Shown here in pieces: positions 35,980-48,050 of a stretch of 64,000 nt of DNA. Each line of letters begins with the position of its first letter. The stretch's first letter is position 1. The DNA lies in NCBI GenBank assembly GCA_963969395.1, contig OZ017804.1, forward strand, positions 18,724,001-18,788,000. The letters run 5' to 3'. This DNA comes from Pseudoscleropodium purum (taxonomy: Eukaryota; Streptophyta; Bryopsida; Hypnales; Brachytheciaceae). The position numbers were made by a program, and so were the translations under genes. The notes below the pieces were generated by a model. That model was given only the letters and a program-made list of their open reading frames with translations, was not told the DNA's origin and made no database searches.

Positions 35980-36425
35980 AACAATTTGAGAGACCAAACC
36001 TTTCAAAAGACTAGCAATACTCAAAGGGACCCCTACGTCCTTTGAAGTAAGTGGAAGACACAACAATTCTTAAAAACCATGAGCAAAATGCTCAAGATGC
36101 ACGAAAAGCAAGAGTTTTTTGGCAAATGCCAAAAATTCTAATGTGGCCACGTGTAGCCAAATATAAAAGCGTTAGGTCTTGAATGACCAAGGAAATCAAA
36201 TGAAAAAGGGGTGCAAAGAGAGAGGAGGTGAGGGCCTTTTATACTTTTCCAAGGCCTCCAACCCCTCTCAAATTACCTACAATCAAAATTCTATACTATT
36301 GTTGTGGTCGCTCTAACTTTTGGAGAAATGCTCCAAACTCCAAATTGATTGTGCTATGTCTTTAAAAGGCCCAAATTAGCCACAAGACCCTATACCCCCT
36401 ACTTTCCAAACTGTTTTGCAAGCAA
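35980..36425. repeat. Dispersed repeat A, copy 1
   Basis: It shares with 49330-50010 the blocks CTCAAAGGGACC...ACGTC, GGTGCAAAGAGAG, GAGGCCCTTTATA-like, TTTCCAAGGCC, CAAATTACCTA and CTCTAACTTTTGGAGAAA. It represents the site without the GC-rich hAT insertion (see 36023-36030). No ORF. Confidence 0.6.
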
Positions 36426-36639
36426 AAGCCAATGAATTGCTAGCTAGTGAAAAAGGTAGAAAATCCCACTATTGAAGTTTGCCTTTATTCAAGGTTTTGA
36501 CTAGCCTAGGTTGTCTAGAAGGTCCAAGATAGTAAGAAGAGAGTTCAAGTTTACTTCATTTGGACATTGTATGCACCTAGTATGTTGGTCAACCCGTCAA
36601 ATGTTTTTGAAAATCGTTAAAATTCGGTGCCACCGCCAA

Positions 36640-37010
36640 TTCTTGTACTTGTCGGTGTCGGAATGTCTTGAAATTTGTCAGGGTGCTTATTTAAGCTAAA
36701 ACACACTATCTTAATTTTTAGTGAGATTTTACTACTACTTGGATAATTTCTATGAATTTCCAATTACAAGTAAATGTAATTGACTTTCCATGGAGTCATC
36801 TTCTGTAATTTAGAAAATTATAAAACTTTTTAGACAACCTCTACGAAGTCCTCAAATGATAATTGCAACTGTAATTGTTTATTTGCATCAAATGTAAAGA
36901 GGTGTAAATTCTTTACTTCTTGATTTAATTCATCCTTGGAAGAATCATTTCTATTTAAGGGAATCTTCACAAACTGACTTCACCGTTGAACTCTTGGTGT
37001 GTTTTTATGC
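36640..37010. repeat. Dispersed repeat C, copy 1 (LTR-like)
   Basis: Shared with 55845-56165: CTTAATTTTTAGTGAGATTT, TGGAGTCATCTTCTGTAATT, AAACTTTTTAGA and AATTCATCCTTGGAAGAATC, then ATTTCTATTTAAGG, which is TATA-like in the other copy (ATTTCTATATAAGAGG). It could be a solo-LTR piece, but no terminal TG...CA boundaries or target duplications were found. Confidence 0.45.
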
Positions 37011-38323
37011 TTAAAACACCTTTTTTTCAAGCTTCGGTGTGCATCCTCGTAACTTGGTGGATTTGAGTAAATTCAATAACAATCTAAAACAAGGGTCTTC
37101 TTGAACTTTGTCTACTCGGGTTCAAATCTATCTCAAACTCCTAATCAACATATTAGACACCTATTTAGACACTAGAAATGATAATGTAAGTGCTTAGGGC
37201 ACTTCCAGACTTTGGAGAATTAATACATTGCAATTGTAGGGACTTCTACCAATTACTATGTTAATACGCTTTTTAGGCCTTTTCGACCCAAAAAGGCTAT
37301 AAAAAATGAGCTAATCAAATTTTTTTTTTTGAGGTCCAAGTGACAATTACTAGGCTCACAAGGAACAATAATGATATGCGGAGAAGTTCAAGATGTGGGT
37401 GAATGTGGTGGAAGAAGATTCAACAATTTGTGTGGATAGATAGGAGGATGATGTAGTTGATTTGAACGCGGACATTTTGTGGAAGACAAATGAGGTGGAC
37501 AATGAAGACAACTTGGTCGATGTAGAAGAGGAGGTCAAGGTTTTAGAGGAATCTTCAAGAACTTTGTCGTTTCATAAGAGGATGAGAAGATTATTGCCAT
37601 ATTGCCTACTATTAAAGGAACGGATGATTGACCAAATGATTAGCTACATTGATTTACTTCAACCAGATTCTATTCCAGTAAGATTGGATGATGAATGGAA
37701 GCCATGAGCATCTAGGAGGTTGGAATGACAAAAATCAAGTTGAGAGAAAGAAATGAAAGGTTTACGGGCTAGCATGTAGAGTGAGACAGTGTAAGAAACA
37801 CATGGCAACAATTATTGCAATGCAATGATTTGAAGTGAATAAAAATCATAGAACATGACATTTTATTTTCCAAGGGAGTAGAGAGCAAGTATATGTGAAG
37901 TCAACAAATGACCATATCTATAAGAAGACAAAGTAATCCTAGGCCGACAATGAGTATAGGTGGTAGAATGTATCAAGAGGTCCTCTTGAGAATGAATTCA
38001 ACCTCATTGAAGCTAAATGTCGAGGCATGAATGAACAAGTTCACTTTTGGATCTAACTTAGAGACCTTGACAAAAAAGAAGTACAGATGCTTACAATGTA
38101 GAAACAGATTTTTTTTGCAACCGAACTTAATAATCATGTCTTTGAAGGTCGGGCAAGTGTAGTCAGGGAAGGAGCTCACTGCGGTTGATATATTGATTGT
38201 GTTGGAGTAGGTTTGGACTACAAATTGATAACACATTCAAATTTGGGGTGAAAAATCATTATTACCTTCAAGATGGTTCCCTATATAGCATAAGCAGACG
38301 CAACCATCTGTATCTACTTTGCT

Positions 38324-38658
38324 CAGGGTTGACAAATCTCTACGTCCGTCCGTACGGACGCAACGTCCTTTCCGCTGACGGAATGTGGACGCCTCAGCCG
38401 CGGCGGACGAGCGGGGCGGACAGGATGGGCGGACGGGTGGGGCAGACGAGCGACTGCGGGACGGTTGGAATAGGGCGGTCGGGGAAGCGGACGGGGGAGA
38501 TGGTCAGCGGTTGGAGCAGTCAAGCGATCGAGGCAGACGGCGACGTCGGGCGCGGCGGGCGGTCCAGGCCGACGCTGCGTCCGCTAGACTTGCGAATATC
38601 AGCGGACGCTGCGGACACAGCGTTCGCGTCCAGACGTCCAACCGTCCTGTCAACCTTG
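38324..38658 (+). mobile_element. GC-rich hAT MITE, element 1
   Basis: It starts CAGGGTTGACAAATCTCTAC and ends CCTGTCAACCTTG. Flanking 8-bp duplications are ACTTTGCT and ACTTTGTT (7/8). The 335-bp interior is dominated by GGACG/CGGACG words in an AT-rich neighbourhood. Frames across it are artefacts of the missing TA-rich stops. Confidence 0.9.
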
Positions 38659-40778
38659 ACTTTGTTGATGGTATGTGGGTAGAATATTGTGTAGACTTGG
38701 ACTGCTTTGAAACAAGATATAAGTTAAGATTGGGTAGAACATCCACACTAGAGAAGTCGAGGGGATGAGCAAAGTTGTTGAATAGGTGTGTTGGAGTGAT
38801 GTGCTCCTTTTGTGGCAATTGGAAGCTAGCATTCTTAAGCTTCAAGATCTCTAAGTGAGTGAGGTTAATACCAAGCTTCATGGACCACACATGAAGAATA
38901 AAAGGTCTCTCCTAGTCTACATAGAAATTGTCCACCCACTTGCGACACAAGCCCTTGACATAGTGCTCGATGTCGTCTAAGCAGAATAACTTCTTAGGTC
39001 TTGGTTTTGTGAATGAGTAATGGTTTTAGAATCTAGAGTAGGTTGGGGCAAGGGTGCTCTTGCCGTTGAGGACAATTTTGGTGGTGCATTTTCTTTTGGT
39101 GACAATGTACATAGCACAACAAAACTTCCCAAAATTATAATTAAGGAAGGCAAGCAATATGCCACAACTTCTTGTGAACTTTAGATTCTTGAACGGTTGT
39201 GATGCGATGGACATTCAATCTGATAGGTGAAGGAGGTGCGACCTTAGGTACATATGAAGAGGGCTCCTCAACAATTGTAGATTGAAGTGTAGGATGAGAT
39301 CTTGTATTTCTCTAACTAATATACATGCAAGAGAAATTGATGGTGTCAGGGTGGTAAGAATCTTTATTGACTCCAATAGGAGTGTTAAGTTTGCGCTTTT
39401 GTGATCCGAAGACTTCACTACCCTCAAGGTGTAGATTGTGTTTGCAAAATTTGCCCTCACTGGACTTGTCAAGGAGGACCTTTTGCAGTAGAGTCGGGTC
39501 GCTAGTTTGTTGAGCTTGGTGTTGAGCGCATCTAAGCTAAACTCCTTGGCTATCGTGATTTTTTCTTGCACAAAAGAAAGGTTGAATAAAAATTTGAGAA
39601 GGTTAGAAAAGAAGTAAAGAAGAAAACATCTAATGATAAGTCAACAAACATATAAATTCTATGAAGCCACCCCATTGTTAATAGTAGAAGTGCTAGAAGG
39701 CTAGCCAAAGCTGAAGATGCCTTAGTCCATCTTCAGAGGTGTAATTTGATGATGCCCACTATGTTTTGATAGCAAAGTACCTTGTTTCTACCTCTAATAT
39801 AGGCAAGACATTGCGCTACTGGAAGCAAAGATGATTGTGTTGGTCTTGCAAGTCGTGCTTGATATATAACTTGGTGTGCTTTTCGAAGGACTAAGTCCAG
39901 TGGAAGTACTATGTCCTCTCATGCCCTTCAATTGGAACCTTGGGATCTTCGAAGCCAATTGAATGTGTACAACATTCCAATTGGCTTATCCACTATCCGC
40001 CATGAATCTTTTGAAGTATGGCTTTAGAATTCTGTGCCGAGCTATGACATGGTTGAGGTTATGCCAAACAAGCTCTTGAGCATCTCTGACTTCGAATTGG
40101 AAGTCGCAGCAAGCAATGATCATGATGTGTTGGTACGTCCCATTATAAACATGGCAAGCCATGATGGTCCATTTAGAGACGCATTTGACATGGTCAAATA
40201 TGATCCATGTATGCTCAAGATCCCCACCTAGTTGTATGCGTTGAACCAAATCATTCTACTATTGGGGTTGACCTTGGACATCTTGAAGACAAAGAGTTTG
40301 TTTGCTTCATCACCTTGGCTTGGGAATTATTTCTGTTGAATGTAGGCCCAAGTGCTAACACTCTCAAACTTAGTAATGCCATCCATAATTCCTAATCTAT
40401 GCAAGTATTTGAAGGTCGTAACCTTGTTACAGAGTTGAAGAGAGTTCAACTCCTTACAACGATCAAAGACGGGCTCCAATTCTTCTAATGAAAACAATTG
40501 ATGTGCATCATAATTATTGTGAAGGAGGAACTCACCTACAAGGTCTTTGTTGGCATCAAAGACAATTTTGTTGTACATGGCTTGGGATGTCCTTTTAATG
40601 TACTCCTCAATGAGTACATCAATGCACTTGCGGCTATTTTTGCAATCACTAACCTTGAGAAGGTGTTGATGGTTGCCGATATGAATACAACCTCATTGAG
40701 AAGAATCCTTGTCGCAAATGTAGAAGATTTTAGCGTCACAAAGTTCAAGGCACTTAGAGGGCTCGTTGCAAATCTTGC

Positions 40779-40936
40779 CACTAGAAAAAAATTGTGTAAT
40801 TGTCAATAAGCGCTAGCTGATATTTTCAGTTTTTCACATTAACAACACAAATTTTCTAAAACTACATTGCAAATAATACAAAAAATAGAAAACGTCAGCT
40901 AACGCTTGTTGACAATTATACAGTTTTCTTTTAGTG
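40779..40936. mobile_element. 158-bp CACTA MITE inserted in a zinc-finger coding region
   Basis: Terminal inverted repeats are about 49 bp long. The left reads CACTAGAAAAAAATTGTGTA then ATTGTCAATAAGCGCTAGCTGA. The complement of the right reads CACTAAAAGAAAACTGTATA then ATTGTCAACAAGCGTTAGCTGA. The flanking 3-bp duplication TGC/TGC is exact, as expected of CACTA elements. It has no coding sequence. Confidence 0.9.
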
Positions 40937-41020
40937 TGCATACAAAGTGGAGGTAGTTGGCAGGGAACTACCAATGGAGAAGCTTGGTAAAGCTGTAGAA
41001 GTTGGTATTGTTCACTGTGG

Positions 41021-41559
41021 AGGTTTAGTATGTTGAAGGTAATTGCAAAGGTCTAAAGTTGTGAGAAGAAGCTTTAAATAGAAGAAAGACAAACATTCGG
41101 ATACCATGTACATATGTTAGTACAAAGCTAGTCAATTTTCTATTAGAAACGATATTGTTGAGAGAAAATTTGGCTTAGGAAAACGCGAAGTTTCTAGTTG
41201 CACTGGAATTGGTTTAAGACATGAAGGATCCCATAATCAAATAAAAATGAAATTCAAACAATATATGTGAAATACGACAAATCCATACAAGTACAATATA
41301 TGTGAATAATATGTGTATTAGTGTGCATATTTATATAGTATTTGAAGTCGTATAAATACCCATAGAATTTTCTAAGTCATATAAATATTTGTATAAGTAC
41401 TTGTATAATGCTTGTATAGTGTTTCAAATTGTATAGATATCATATATACTCCGTAGAAGATAGTATAATCCAAGTATACTATCAAAACTTATAAAGAAGT
41501 TGAATGAGTTGAAAATAAAATTTATGAAATGCTTCAAAGAAGTACATAATACTCAAGCA
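41021..41559. other. AT-rich spacer, nothing recognised
   Basis: No gene. Short GTATAAGTATTTGTATAATG-type AT repeats occur at about 41330-41450. Confidence 0.4.
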
Positions 41560-42330
41560 AGTGCCATGGTCGCTTTAAAATTCCAAATAAAAAGTGTGAT
41601 AACTTTTTGAAAATCTAATACAAATATTTACAATCTCTTCAAAACTCAAGTCAAAAAAAAATATTGTTCATTTTTTATGGCCATTCAAAATTTCTTCTCA
41701 AATTAGAAGTAACTTAACATTACTCCATTTCCAAATTCGTATCTCTCACTACATAACTCCAAACTAAGAGTGATAGTTTTTTAGAAAGCTAACACCAATA
41801 CCTATAATGTCAATAAACTCCAACTCAAAATAAGTTACTGTCCATGTTTTATGATGTGCTAAAGTTGATACTTTCAATTTTGGCGGCAATTCTACACCCT
41901 CATACTTTTAACACCAAATCTTCTACTATACAACTCCAAATGAAGTATGTAGTAGCTTTTTGAAAATCTAACACAAATATATACCAATCATCTAAAGTTC
42001 AACTAAAACAAAGATACTATCCATAACTTATAGGCGGTCAAAGTTCTCTGTTTTTAATTCAAAAGTAGCTCATCATTACTTTGCTTTTAAGTACATAACT
42101 GTCACTCTATAGCTTTAAATCAAGTGTGTGATAGCTTTTGAAAAGCTAATACAAATATCTATAATACCTCTAAATTCAACTAAAACAAAAGTATTCTCCA
42201 TAACTTATAGGCTTTCAAAGATTCTGCCTTCAAACTTCATAGTAAATAAATTTTTCTCCCTCTCTCAAGCATAACTTTTACATAGAAACTCTAAATAAAG
42301 CAAGTAATAGGATTTTGAAATCACAAGAAA
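41560..42330. repeat. Tandem array, about 175-bp monomer, about 4.4 copies
   Basis: The block GTGTGATAACTTTTTGAAAA-TCTAATACAAATAT recurs at about 41591, 41766, 41945, 42122 and, weakly, 42295. Spacing is about 173-179 bp. Between anchors, CTCAAGTCAAA or CAACTAAAACAAA, CCATAACTTATAGG and CACTACATAACTCCAAA also recur. The period matches a nucleosomal satellite monomer. Copies are well diverged. Confidence 0.75.
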
Positions 42331-42980
42331 AAGAAAAATATGCTCTCAAAACTTCATTATAAAATTTACAAAATTCAACATGCTATGTTTCTCCAAAGCC
42401 TCAAACTCACAATTCTCCTAAGCAAACTATGAGGAAGAAAAAGATTCTTCCACGTCATCCTCCATCTCCTCTATCTTTTCTATTTCCTCTACCTAAGCAA
42501 GTGGATTTCTTTAAACAAGCCAGATGAACCTTATTTCATCCATTGGTTAACTTTTTTTCTCTTCATAACTCTATCTACATCCCTACATGGAACTAAAATC
42601 AATTCAAATCTAATGAAAGGTAAAACAAACTTCACTTTTCATTTTAATAATTTTTAACACATGAAGTAAGTTTCAAAATAATTTTCTAAATAAAAATAAA
42701 AAAACTTTGATCAAATGAATGTTTAATAAAGGTAAAAATTAGAATACCAATAAGAATTTGATTCCAATTGCCTTTTGATACTTTAAAAAAAATCCTTCGA
42801 TTTGACATATAATTATACATTTTTACATAGTGAAAGCATTCACAACGTAACAATGATAGTTTTTAGGAAATACAAGAAGAATACCTTGTCTTTTAAGCAT
42901 TTTTTCAAGTTTCAATTCATGATTTTATCAATTGAAGGTGCTGTAATAGTTTTACTTTAAGTTCACCATTGGAAAACACT
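42331..42980. other. AT-rich spacer, nothing recognised
   Basis: No gene or clear repeat. A pyrimidine-rich run lies at 42430-42490. Confidence 0.4.
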
Positions 42981-42989
42981 TTGTTCAGA

Positions 42990-43600
42990 ATTGCCAATTG
43001 TAGCAAGAACTAGAAAAAGCAAGAGATGATGCAGCTAGTGCCAAAGTGGATCTACATCTCGCTTTTAGAAAAAAATTCTAATTTTCAGCACGACCAATAA
43101 TTAGACATATTTCTCACTGCAAACAAACATATTCTTGATGTTGATGTTAAAATTGTTGAGTTTCAGTTTCTCCTGATACAACATGAAGTCAACTTCAAAT
43201 CTTCAAACAGAATATGAAAGATTTGAAAGATGGAACTGTAGGTGCAATCTCAAAGACTCATAAGGAATAACTTGAAGAATGGATTGCAGAAATAGAGAGA
43301 GATTTTGAATTGGTCTCTCAAAAAAAAAAAGTTTGTTTGAATATGATTGACTTTTCTTTGGACAATTTATCAAGTATAGAGAGAGTTAGAAGATTGCTCC
43401 ATATAGATTTCAATTTTCTAGAAAATATAGGTGGTCTTCCAGTAGAAAGTGATTTCAATTTTTACATGGAGGAGGAGATAGAAAATATGGAGGAGGTAGA
43501 GATAAAGAATATGAAAGAGGAGATAGAAAGTAGTTTGGAAAACCCAAGGATAAATTTCAAAAGAAAAAAATTTGGAGTAAGGAGGCAAAAGTAGTTGTCG
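42990..43600 (+). pseudogene. Possible coding remnant of unknown family
   Basis: Plus-strand frames give a coiled-coil-like, charged protein: ELEKARDDAASAKVDLHLA near 43000-43065, then an open frame to the stop at 43594. That frame includes CLNMIDFSLDNLSSIERVRR and an acidic MEEEIENMEEVEIKNMKEEI followed by a basic tail. Frames are interrupted upstream. I recognise no domain; it could be a gag-like or other transposon protein. Confidence 0.3.
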
Positions 43601-45282
43601 AAGTAGGGTATGAAAGTTTGGGGAGAAAATGGTCTGCAATTAGATTAGCATATTCTGAGACTTTAAAAATTAGAAATTCGACTACAATTTGAGATTATTA
43701 TAGGAACCAACATGGATCAAGAAAACCAAAAAAGTAGAAAATCTAACTCTAGACTTTATTATTCAGATGGTGTATATCCTCATAATTGATATATAAATTG
43801 TAATGTTTGAATTGGCTGCGACATTGCTCTATTGCATTATTCTTCTTATTATTTGTTGAGGTTCGTCCTTCATTTTTTGGCTTCAATTAGGTTTCCTTGT
43901 CTACTACTGATTCGGTGGTGCCAATAGTGGTTGGACATCGATTTTGGTGGGGTAGGAGTTTAGAGCCTCCATTCCATTTCATGATTAATAGGTATGCCAT
44001 TAGAAATTTCGATGGATTGAGTGAGAAGAGTCCTTTCATAACTTGTAGCTTCTTCAAACTTTGGCAAATGTGTGAAATTTGGAGCTTTGTCAGAAAACTT
44101 TGATTTCCTTTTAAAAGCAAAACTTAACAAATTAATAGAATAGGAATATAAAAAGTAGAAGAGTCCTAAATGGAAATAGGGAAGGGAATATAGAAGCAAA
44201 ATAGACAAATATAAAGGATTTCTAATTAGAAGGAGGAATCTAGAAGTGAACACTCAAACTTGAAAGTGAGAGAAAAGAAGAGTTCAATTAGAAGTTGAAA
44301 GAAGTCTTAAAATTGAAGAAATTAGAAGAAAATCTTTGAAATCCATTTAGAACCATTCAAACTTAGATAAGATAATAATTGACTTGTAAGATAGGAAGAG
44401 TCAATTATTATTTAGAAAGTTGTGACAATTATTTTGTAATTGAAAGTCAACCTTTGACACTACAATAATGGAGTTTAAATAGTGTTCAAGGGAAAGAAAG
44501 AGAAGAGAAATATGAGGTAACCTTTTAGAAGCTTTGAACTTATAATTTTTACTCTATTTCAACTCTTGAGAAAAATTATTAAAGAAGCAAGAAAGATGGA
44601 AAATGACAAAGAATATAAAGGGTTATACAATAACCTAAATAATGACCTAAATCTCGAGATAAGTCATTAATTCTTCCTTTTCTTTTGAATTTTCAAAGTT
44701 AAGTAATTTTAACGTATAGCCAAAGTTCATGGGTAAGTTACAATCTCAAGATTATGTTTCTTCCAAAAGTTAGGTAGATCATTGTATAGGTCTTATTTAG
44801 GGATTTTTGAAAATATATGACACTTAGAAAATAAAGTTAAAACAAGAATGATATTAGTGAATGAAGTTTAAGGGTCATATTGGATGAAAATTAAACAAAA
44901 TCATCCAAGTGGAACAAGAATGGAAACCAAAAAAGAAGTAAAAATATAGAATTCATAACTGAAATTAAAAGTCAATTTTCAATTGCAGGATGGAAAGAAT
45001 TGACAAATGAAGTTTCAAATATCAAATAGTGGACAAACTTCATTCATTGATAACTCTTAGTAGGAGAGTCTAATTACAAGAATAAAATTAGTTTACTAAT
45101 CTAGAAAGCTAAAATTAAAAATTACAAGAAAAAAATCTAAAACTCCTAAAATTAGTAAATTGACAGAAGATAAATTAAGGCTAAAAAATTAAGGTACTTG
45201 AACTAGAGGATGGATACTAGATTAAGAATATGAGATTAACATCATAAATTGGTAGAAAAAGTCAAGTAGAGTTTGTAGATAC
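43601..45282. other. AT-rich DNA, no supported gene
   Basis: A minus-strand frame at 44253-43960 (with KFSDKAPNFTHLPKFEEATS) looks coding-like over about 50 residues but matches nothing I know. Short hairpins of the type GAATGAAGTTT...AAACTTCATTC occur, for example at 45005-45050. Confidence 0.35.
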
Positions 45283-45290
45283 CTTAAACC

Positions 45291-45627
45291 CAGGGTTGAC
45301 GAATCTCTACATCCGCCCGAAAAAGGCGTCCGTAACTCGGACGTCCATCCTCACGGACGCCAGTGGACGCAGCATCCCTCCTACCGTCGGAAGGCGGATG
45401 GGCGGGGGCGGGGCGGACGAACGGGGCGGACGCCCAAATCATGCGGACCAGATCAGTCCGCGTGTCGATCGGACGGCCGTAACCGGGCAGACGGCCGTAC
45501 CGGGGCGGACGGGTATCGGGGCGGATGGGTGGACGGGGGACAAGCAGACGGGGCGGACGGCGTCCGCGAATGTCAGCGGACACTGTGGACACAACGTCCC
45601 GGACATCCGACCATCCTGTCAACCCTG
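45291..45627 (+). mobile_element. GC-rich hAT MITE, element 2
   Basis: Same orientation as element 1. It starts CAGGGTTGACGAATCTCTAC and ends TCCTGTCAACCCTG. The 8-bp duplication CTTAAACC is perfect on both sides. It contains a palindromic core, GCGGACCAGATCAGTCCGC, at 45443-45461. Length is 337 bp. Confidence 0.95.
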
Positions 45628-45635
45628 CTTAAACC

Positions 45636-47820
45636 TAGGAAAAAATCCAAAAACCTAGAAAATATAGATGGATGAACTTTAGGACAAAGGTCGGATGAAA
45701 TTTTAGTAGAAGGTTCAGATCAATCTCCAACTTTATAATAAAATATAATAAAATATTGAAAACATTGCTTAAAAATCTCAAGTCAATTTGAATTAGGGAA
45801 GTAGGGTAAAAACGTAGATGATGTTTGAAGAACTACATAGTTGTCAAACTTCATCTGCCCATAATTTTAGCTAGGAATGTCGGATTAGGACGTATTTTAT
45901 AGTTTTAAAAAGGGTAAAAAATAATCTAGAAGATTCAAAAATTAAATTTAGTTTGACTTCAATTCCTCTCAAAATCACATTAGCTTGTTAGATCTTGCAA
46001 TTTACCTTCTACTTCTTTGTCATTGTCATGACTGTGGTTATTTTGGCATATTTCCATACTCTTACGAATTAGCAAAGATTTATTTCTTGGAAGGCATAGT
46101 AGACTGATGTGTAACACCCATTTTTGTCAAAATACCAGAATGACTAAACGTTTGGTTATACACGGTTATTTACCATAGGTGGGTAAATAAACGGACATAC
46201 GGAGGCACCATCACCACCCTCTACTTGCGTAGACATTTTCAATAAGTGTGCTTTCGATTACATAAATCTAGAGTCTAAGCAAATTTGAGTGTTTTGATCT
46301 CCACCCTTGAGACCAAACATGTACAACTAGGTTTCTTATAACTAACTCTATGGGTGATTGTGGTTTGTAACAACAAGCTGCCTTTCAAGCAATGGAGTTT
46401 TTTGTTATTTCTACCTTTATTTATTTTTTTAACTTGTTAATAATTATGACGATTTTTAGCAATTTTGGTCCTTTGAAAACTAAGGACCAAATAAGTAAAG
46501 AGAAAAGTATCTAAGCTAAATAGTAGAATTTCTTACACTCTTTCTGAATTGATGAAAAATTAGAAATTCTATTGTGATTCCTAAAAGATTTATAGGGACA
46601 AAGTTTGGATGTTTTTACACTTCAAAACTTCATCCACCACTTGTGGATAATCTACCTATCGAAATTGGATTTTATTTGATGGATAAAATTTCAATTTTTA
46701 ACTTCTAGCTAAATTATAAGTTTAGTAAAAACTTGGTCAACTTTGAATGACTCCTAAAATTTACCCTAATTATGTTTTATGTTAATGTGGATTATCAAAT
46801 ATAGTCTAATATGATGATAGAAAAATCTTATAGATGCTAAAAAATATTCTTTAAAAAATTCTAAGATTTCCTACAGATTTTATGTTATATTGTCTATCTA
46901 TTTGTAAATTGAAGCCTTTGTTGTAAGGATCTTTTTATATTAAATAATTGGATTAAAAACTTACGAAATTTTTCCTACTTGACTTTATTTTATTTATGGA
47001 GTATATTTCTTTAGTTGATTAAATTACCCTAATCTAATTTTTTATTAAAAATTTTGTTTCTAAATTAATGAATATTGATCAAGAAGTTGTAGTTAATTTC
47101 TTACCTCATTATTTTCTTCATAGTTGATTTGGGTGTCTATTCAGTTGATTTCACATGCATTTGGTCCATCCTTTGTTTGTATTTTAGTTGATTTTTCTTT
47201 CTTCTATTTTTTTCTTTTTTTAATCTTTTCTTTTCTTTTCTTGAATTCACTAAAGTCACTTATAATATGTCTAATCTACTTCCTACTAAGTTCCTACTCA
47301 TTTTTATGAAATTTTGATTTTTACAAAGTCCCTTGATTTTGGTGATTTTTCCTCAACCAAATCTTGAAGGAATCTAGTCTTTTTTGAATATACGGCTACC
47401 AATTTTATAAACCTAGATATTTCTATACTAAACTTTTCTATCATGGTGCTAATATGTCTAGCTCTAGAGTGTTTAGCTAGTCACTTGACTTCTTTCCCTT
47501 GTCTTTTTTAATAGTTGATTTTGGCTTGCGATAGGGACATAGAGATTCTCTTGCAATTTGTGCCTTGGCTCTTCTTCCTTCTTCAATACTTGTAGCTTGT
47601 GTATGTGTGTTCACGTTTGTGTGGATGAGTTGATGTGCTTCCTTTTGTGCATGAATGTTGTATTTCACAAAAGAAATGGCCTCCACGTAAAGTACCCCAT
47701 CTAAACTCTATTATTCAAACAAACCATTAACTTAATATTTCTTTACTTTGGTTTACCATTTATCCTCTATTTCCAATCAGACTGTGTTCAGGGTGGAGCA
47801 CTAACTTTGAGCTAATTTAG
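45636..47820. other. AT-rich intergenic DNA, nothing recognised
   Basis: No supported gene. TGTAACACCC at about 46111 resembles the start of some gypsy LTRs but has no partner. Confidence 0.4.
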
Positions 47821-48050
47821 TTTGTAATTAATTGGTAATCAATAGGCCGGTACTAGACTCTTTTGGCTTTGGTTGTGAACAATGAGCATTGGCTTTCAGT
47901 TGGTTCAATTTGTAATTGATTGGTAATTAATAGGCTAGTATTAGATTCTTTTGGCTTTGGTTGTGAACAATGAGCATTGGCTTTCAGTTGGCTCAATTTG
48001 TAATTGATTGGTAATCAATAGGTAGTATCAGAATTCCTTTGGTTTTGGAT
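47821..48050. repeat. Tandem repeat, 88-bp unit, 2.6 copies
   Basis: Units begin TTTGTAATTRATTGGTAATY at 47821, 47909 and 47997, an exact 88-bp period. They contain TTTTGGCTTTGGTTGTGAAC and GAGCATTGGCTTTCAGTTGG. The array runs directly into the 50-bp minisatellite. Confidence 0.85.

Larger units (their letters stand above)
37973..41020 (-). pseudogene. FLYWCH/MULE/SWIM-like transposon gene, broken
   Basis: In minus-strand order: a Cys-rich finger, VCKICNEPSKCLELCDAKIF then CIHIGNHQH, near 40950-40670, interrupted by a CACTA MITE; a helical region, YNKIVFDANKDLVGEFLL to GIMDGITKFESV, 40578-40340; a DDE-type core-like stretch, CHVYNGTYQHIMIIACCDFQ then FMADSG, near 40160-39990; GHERT-YFHWT and LRHLQLWLAF near 39920-39690; and a SWIM-like CPTF...HCKHLYF with FSFNEV, 38160-37990. 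Stops and frameshifts occur throughout. A GC-rich hAT MITE (38324-38658) lies inside the 3' part. The domain order suggests a Mutator-like transposase; this exact family I know only as uncharacterised plant proteins. Confidence 0.6.

Noticed and set aside
38197..38768. Long open frames across the GC-rich blocks (also at 45284-45658, 49378-49698, 51682-51990, 57051-57375)
   Set aside because: They coincide with the hAT MITEs, occur in several frames on both strands and consist of GGACG-derived repeats. GC richness removes stop codons by chance.
46111..46260. Gypsy LTR start TGTAACACCC
   Set aside because: No second LTR, primer-binding site or duplication could be found.
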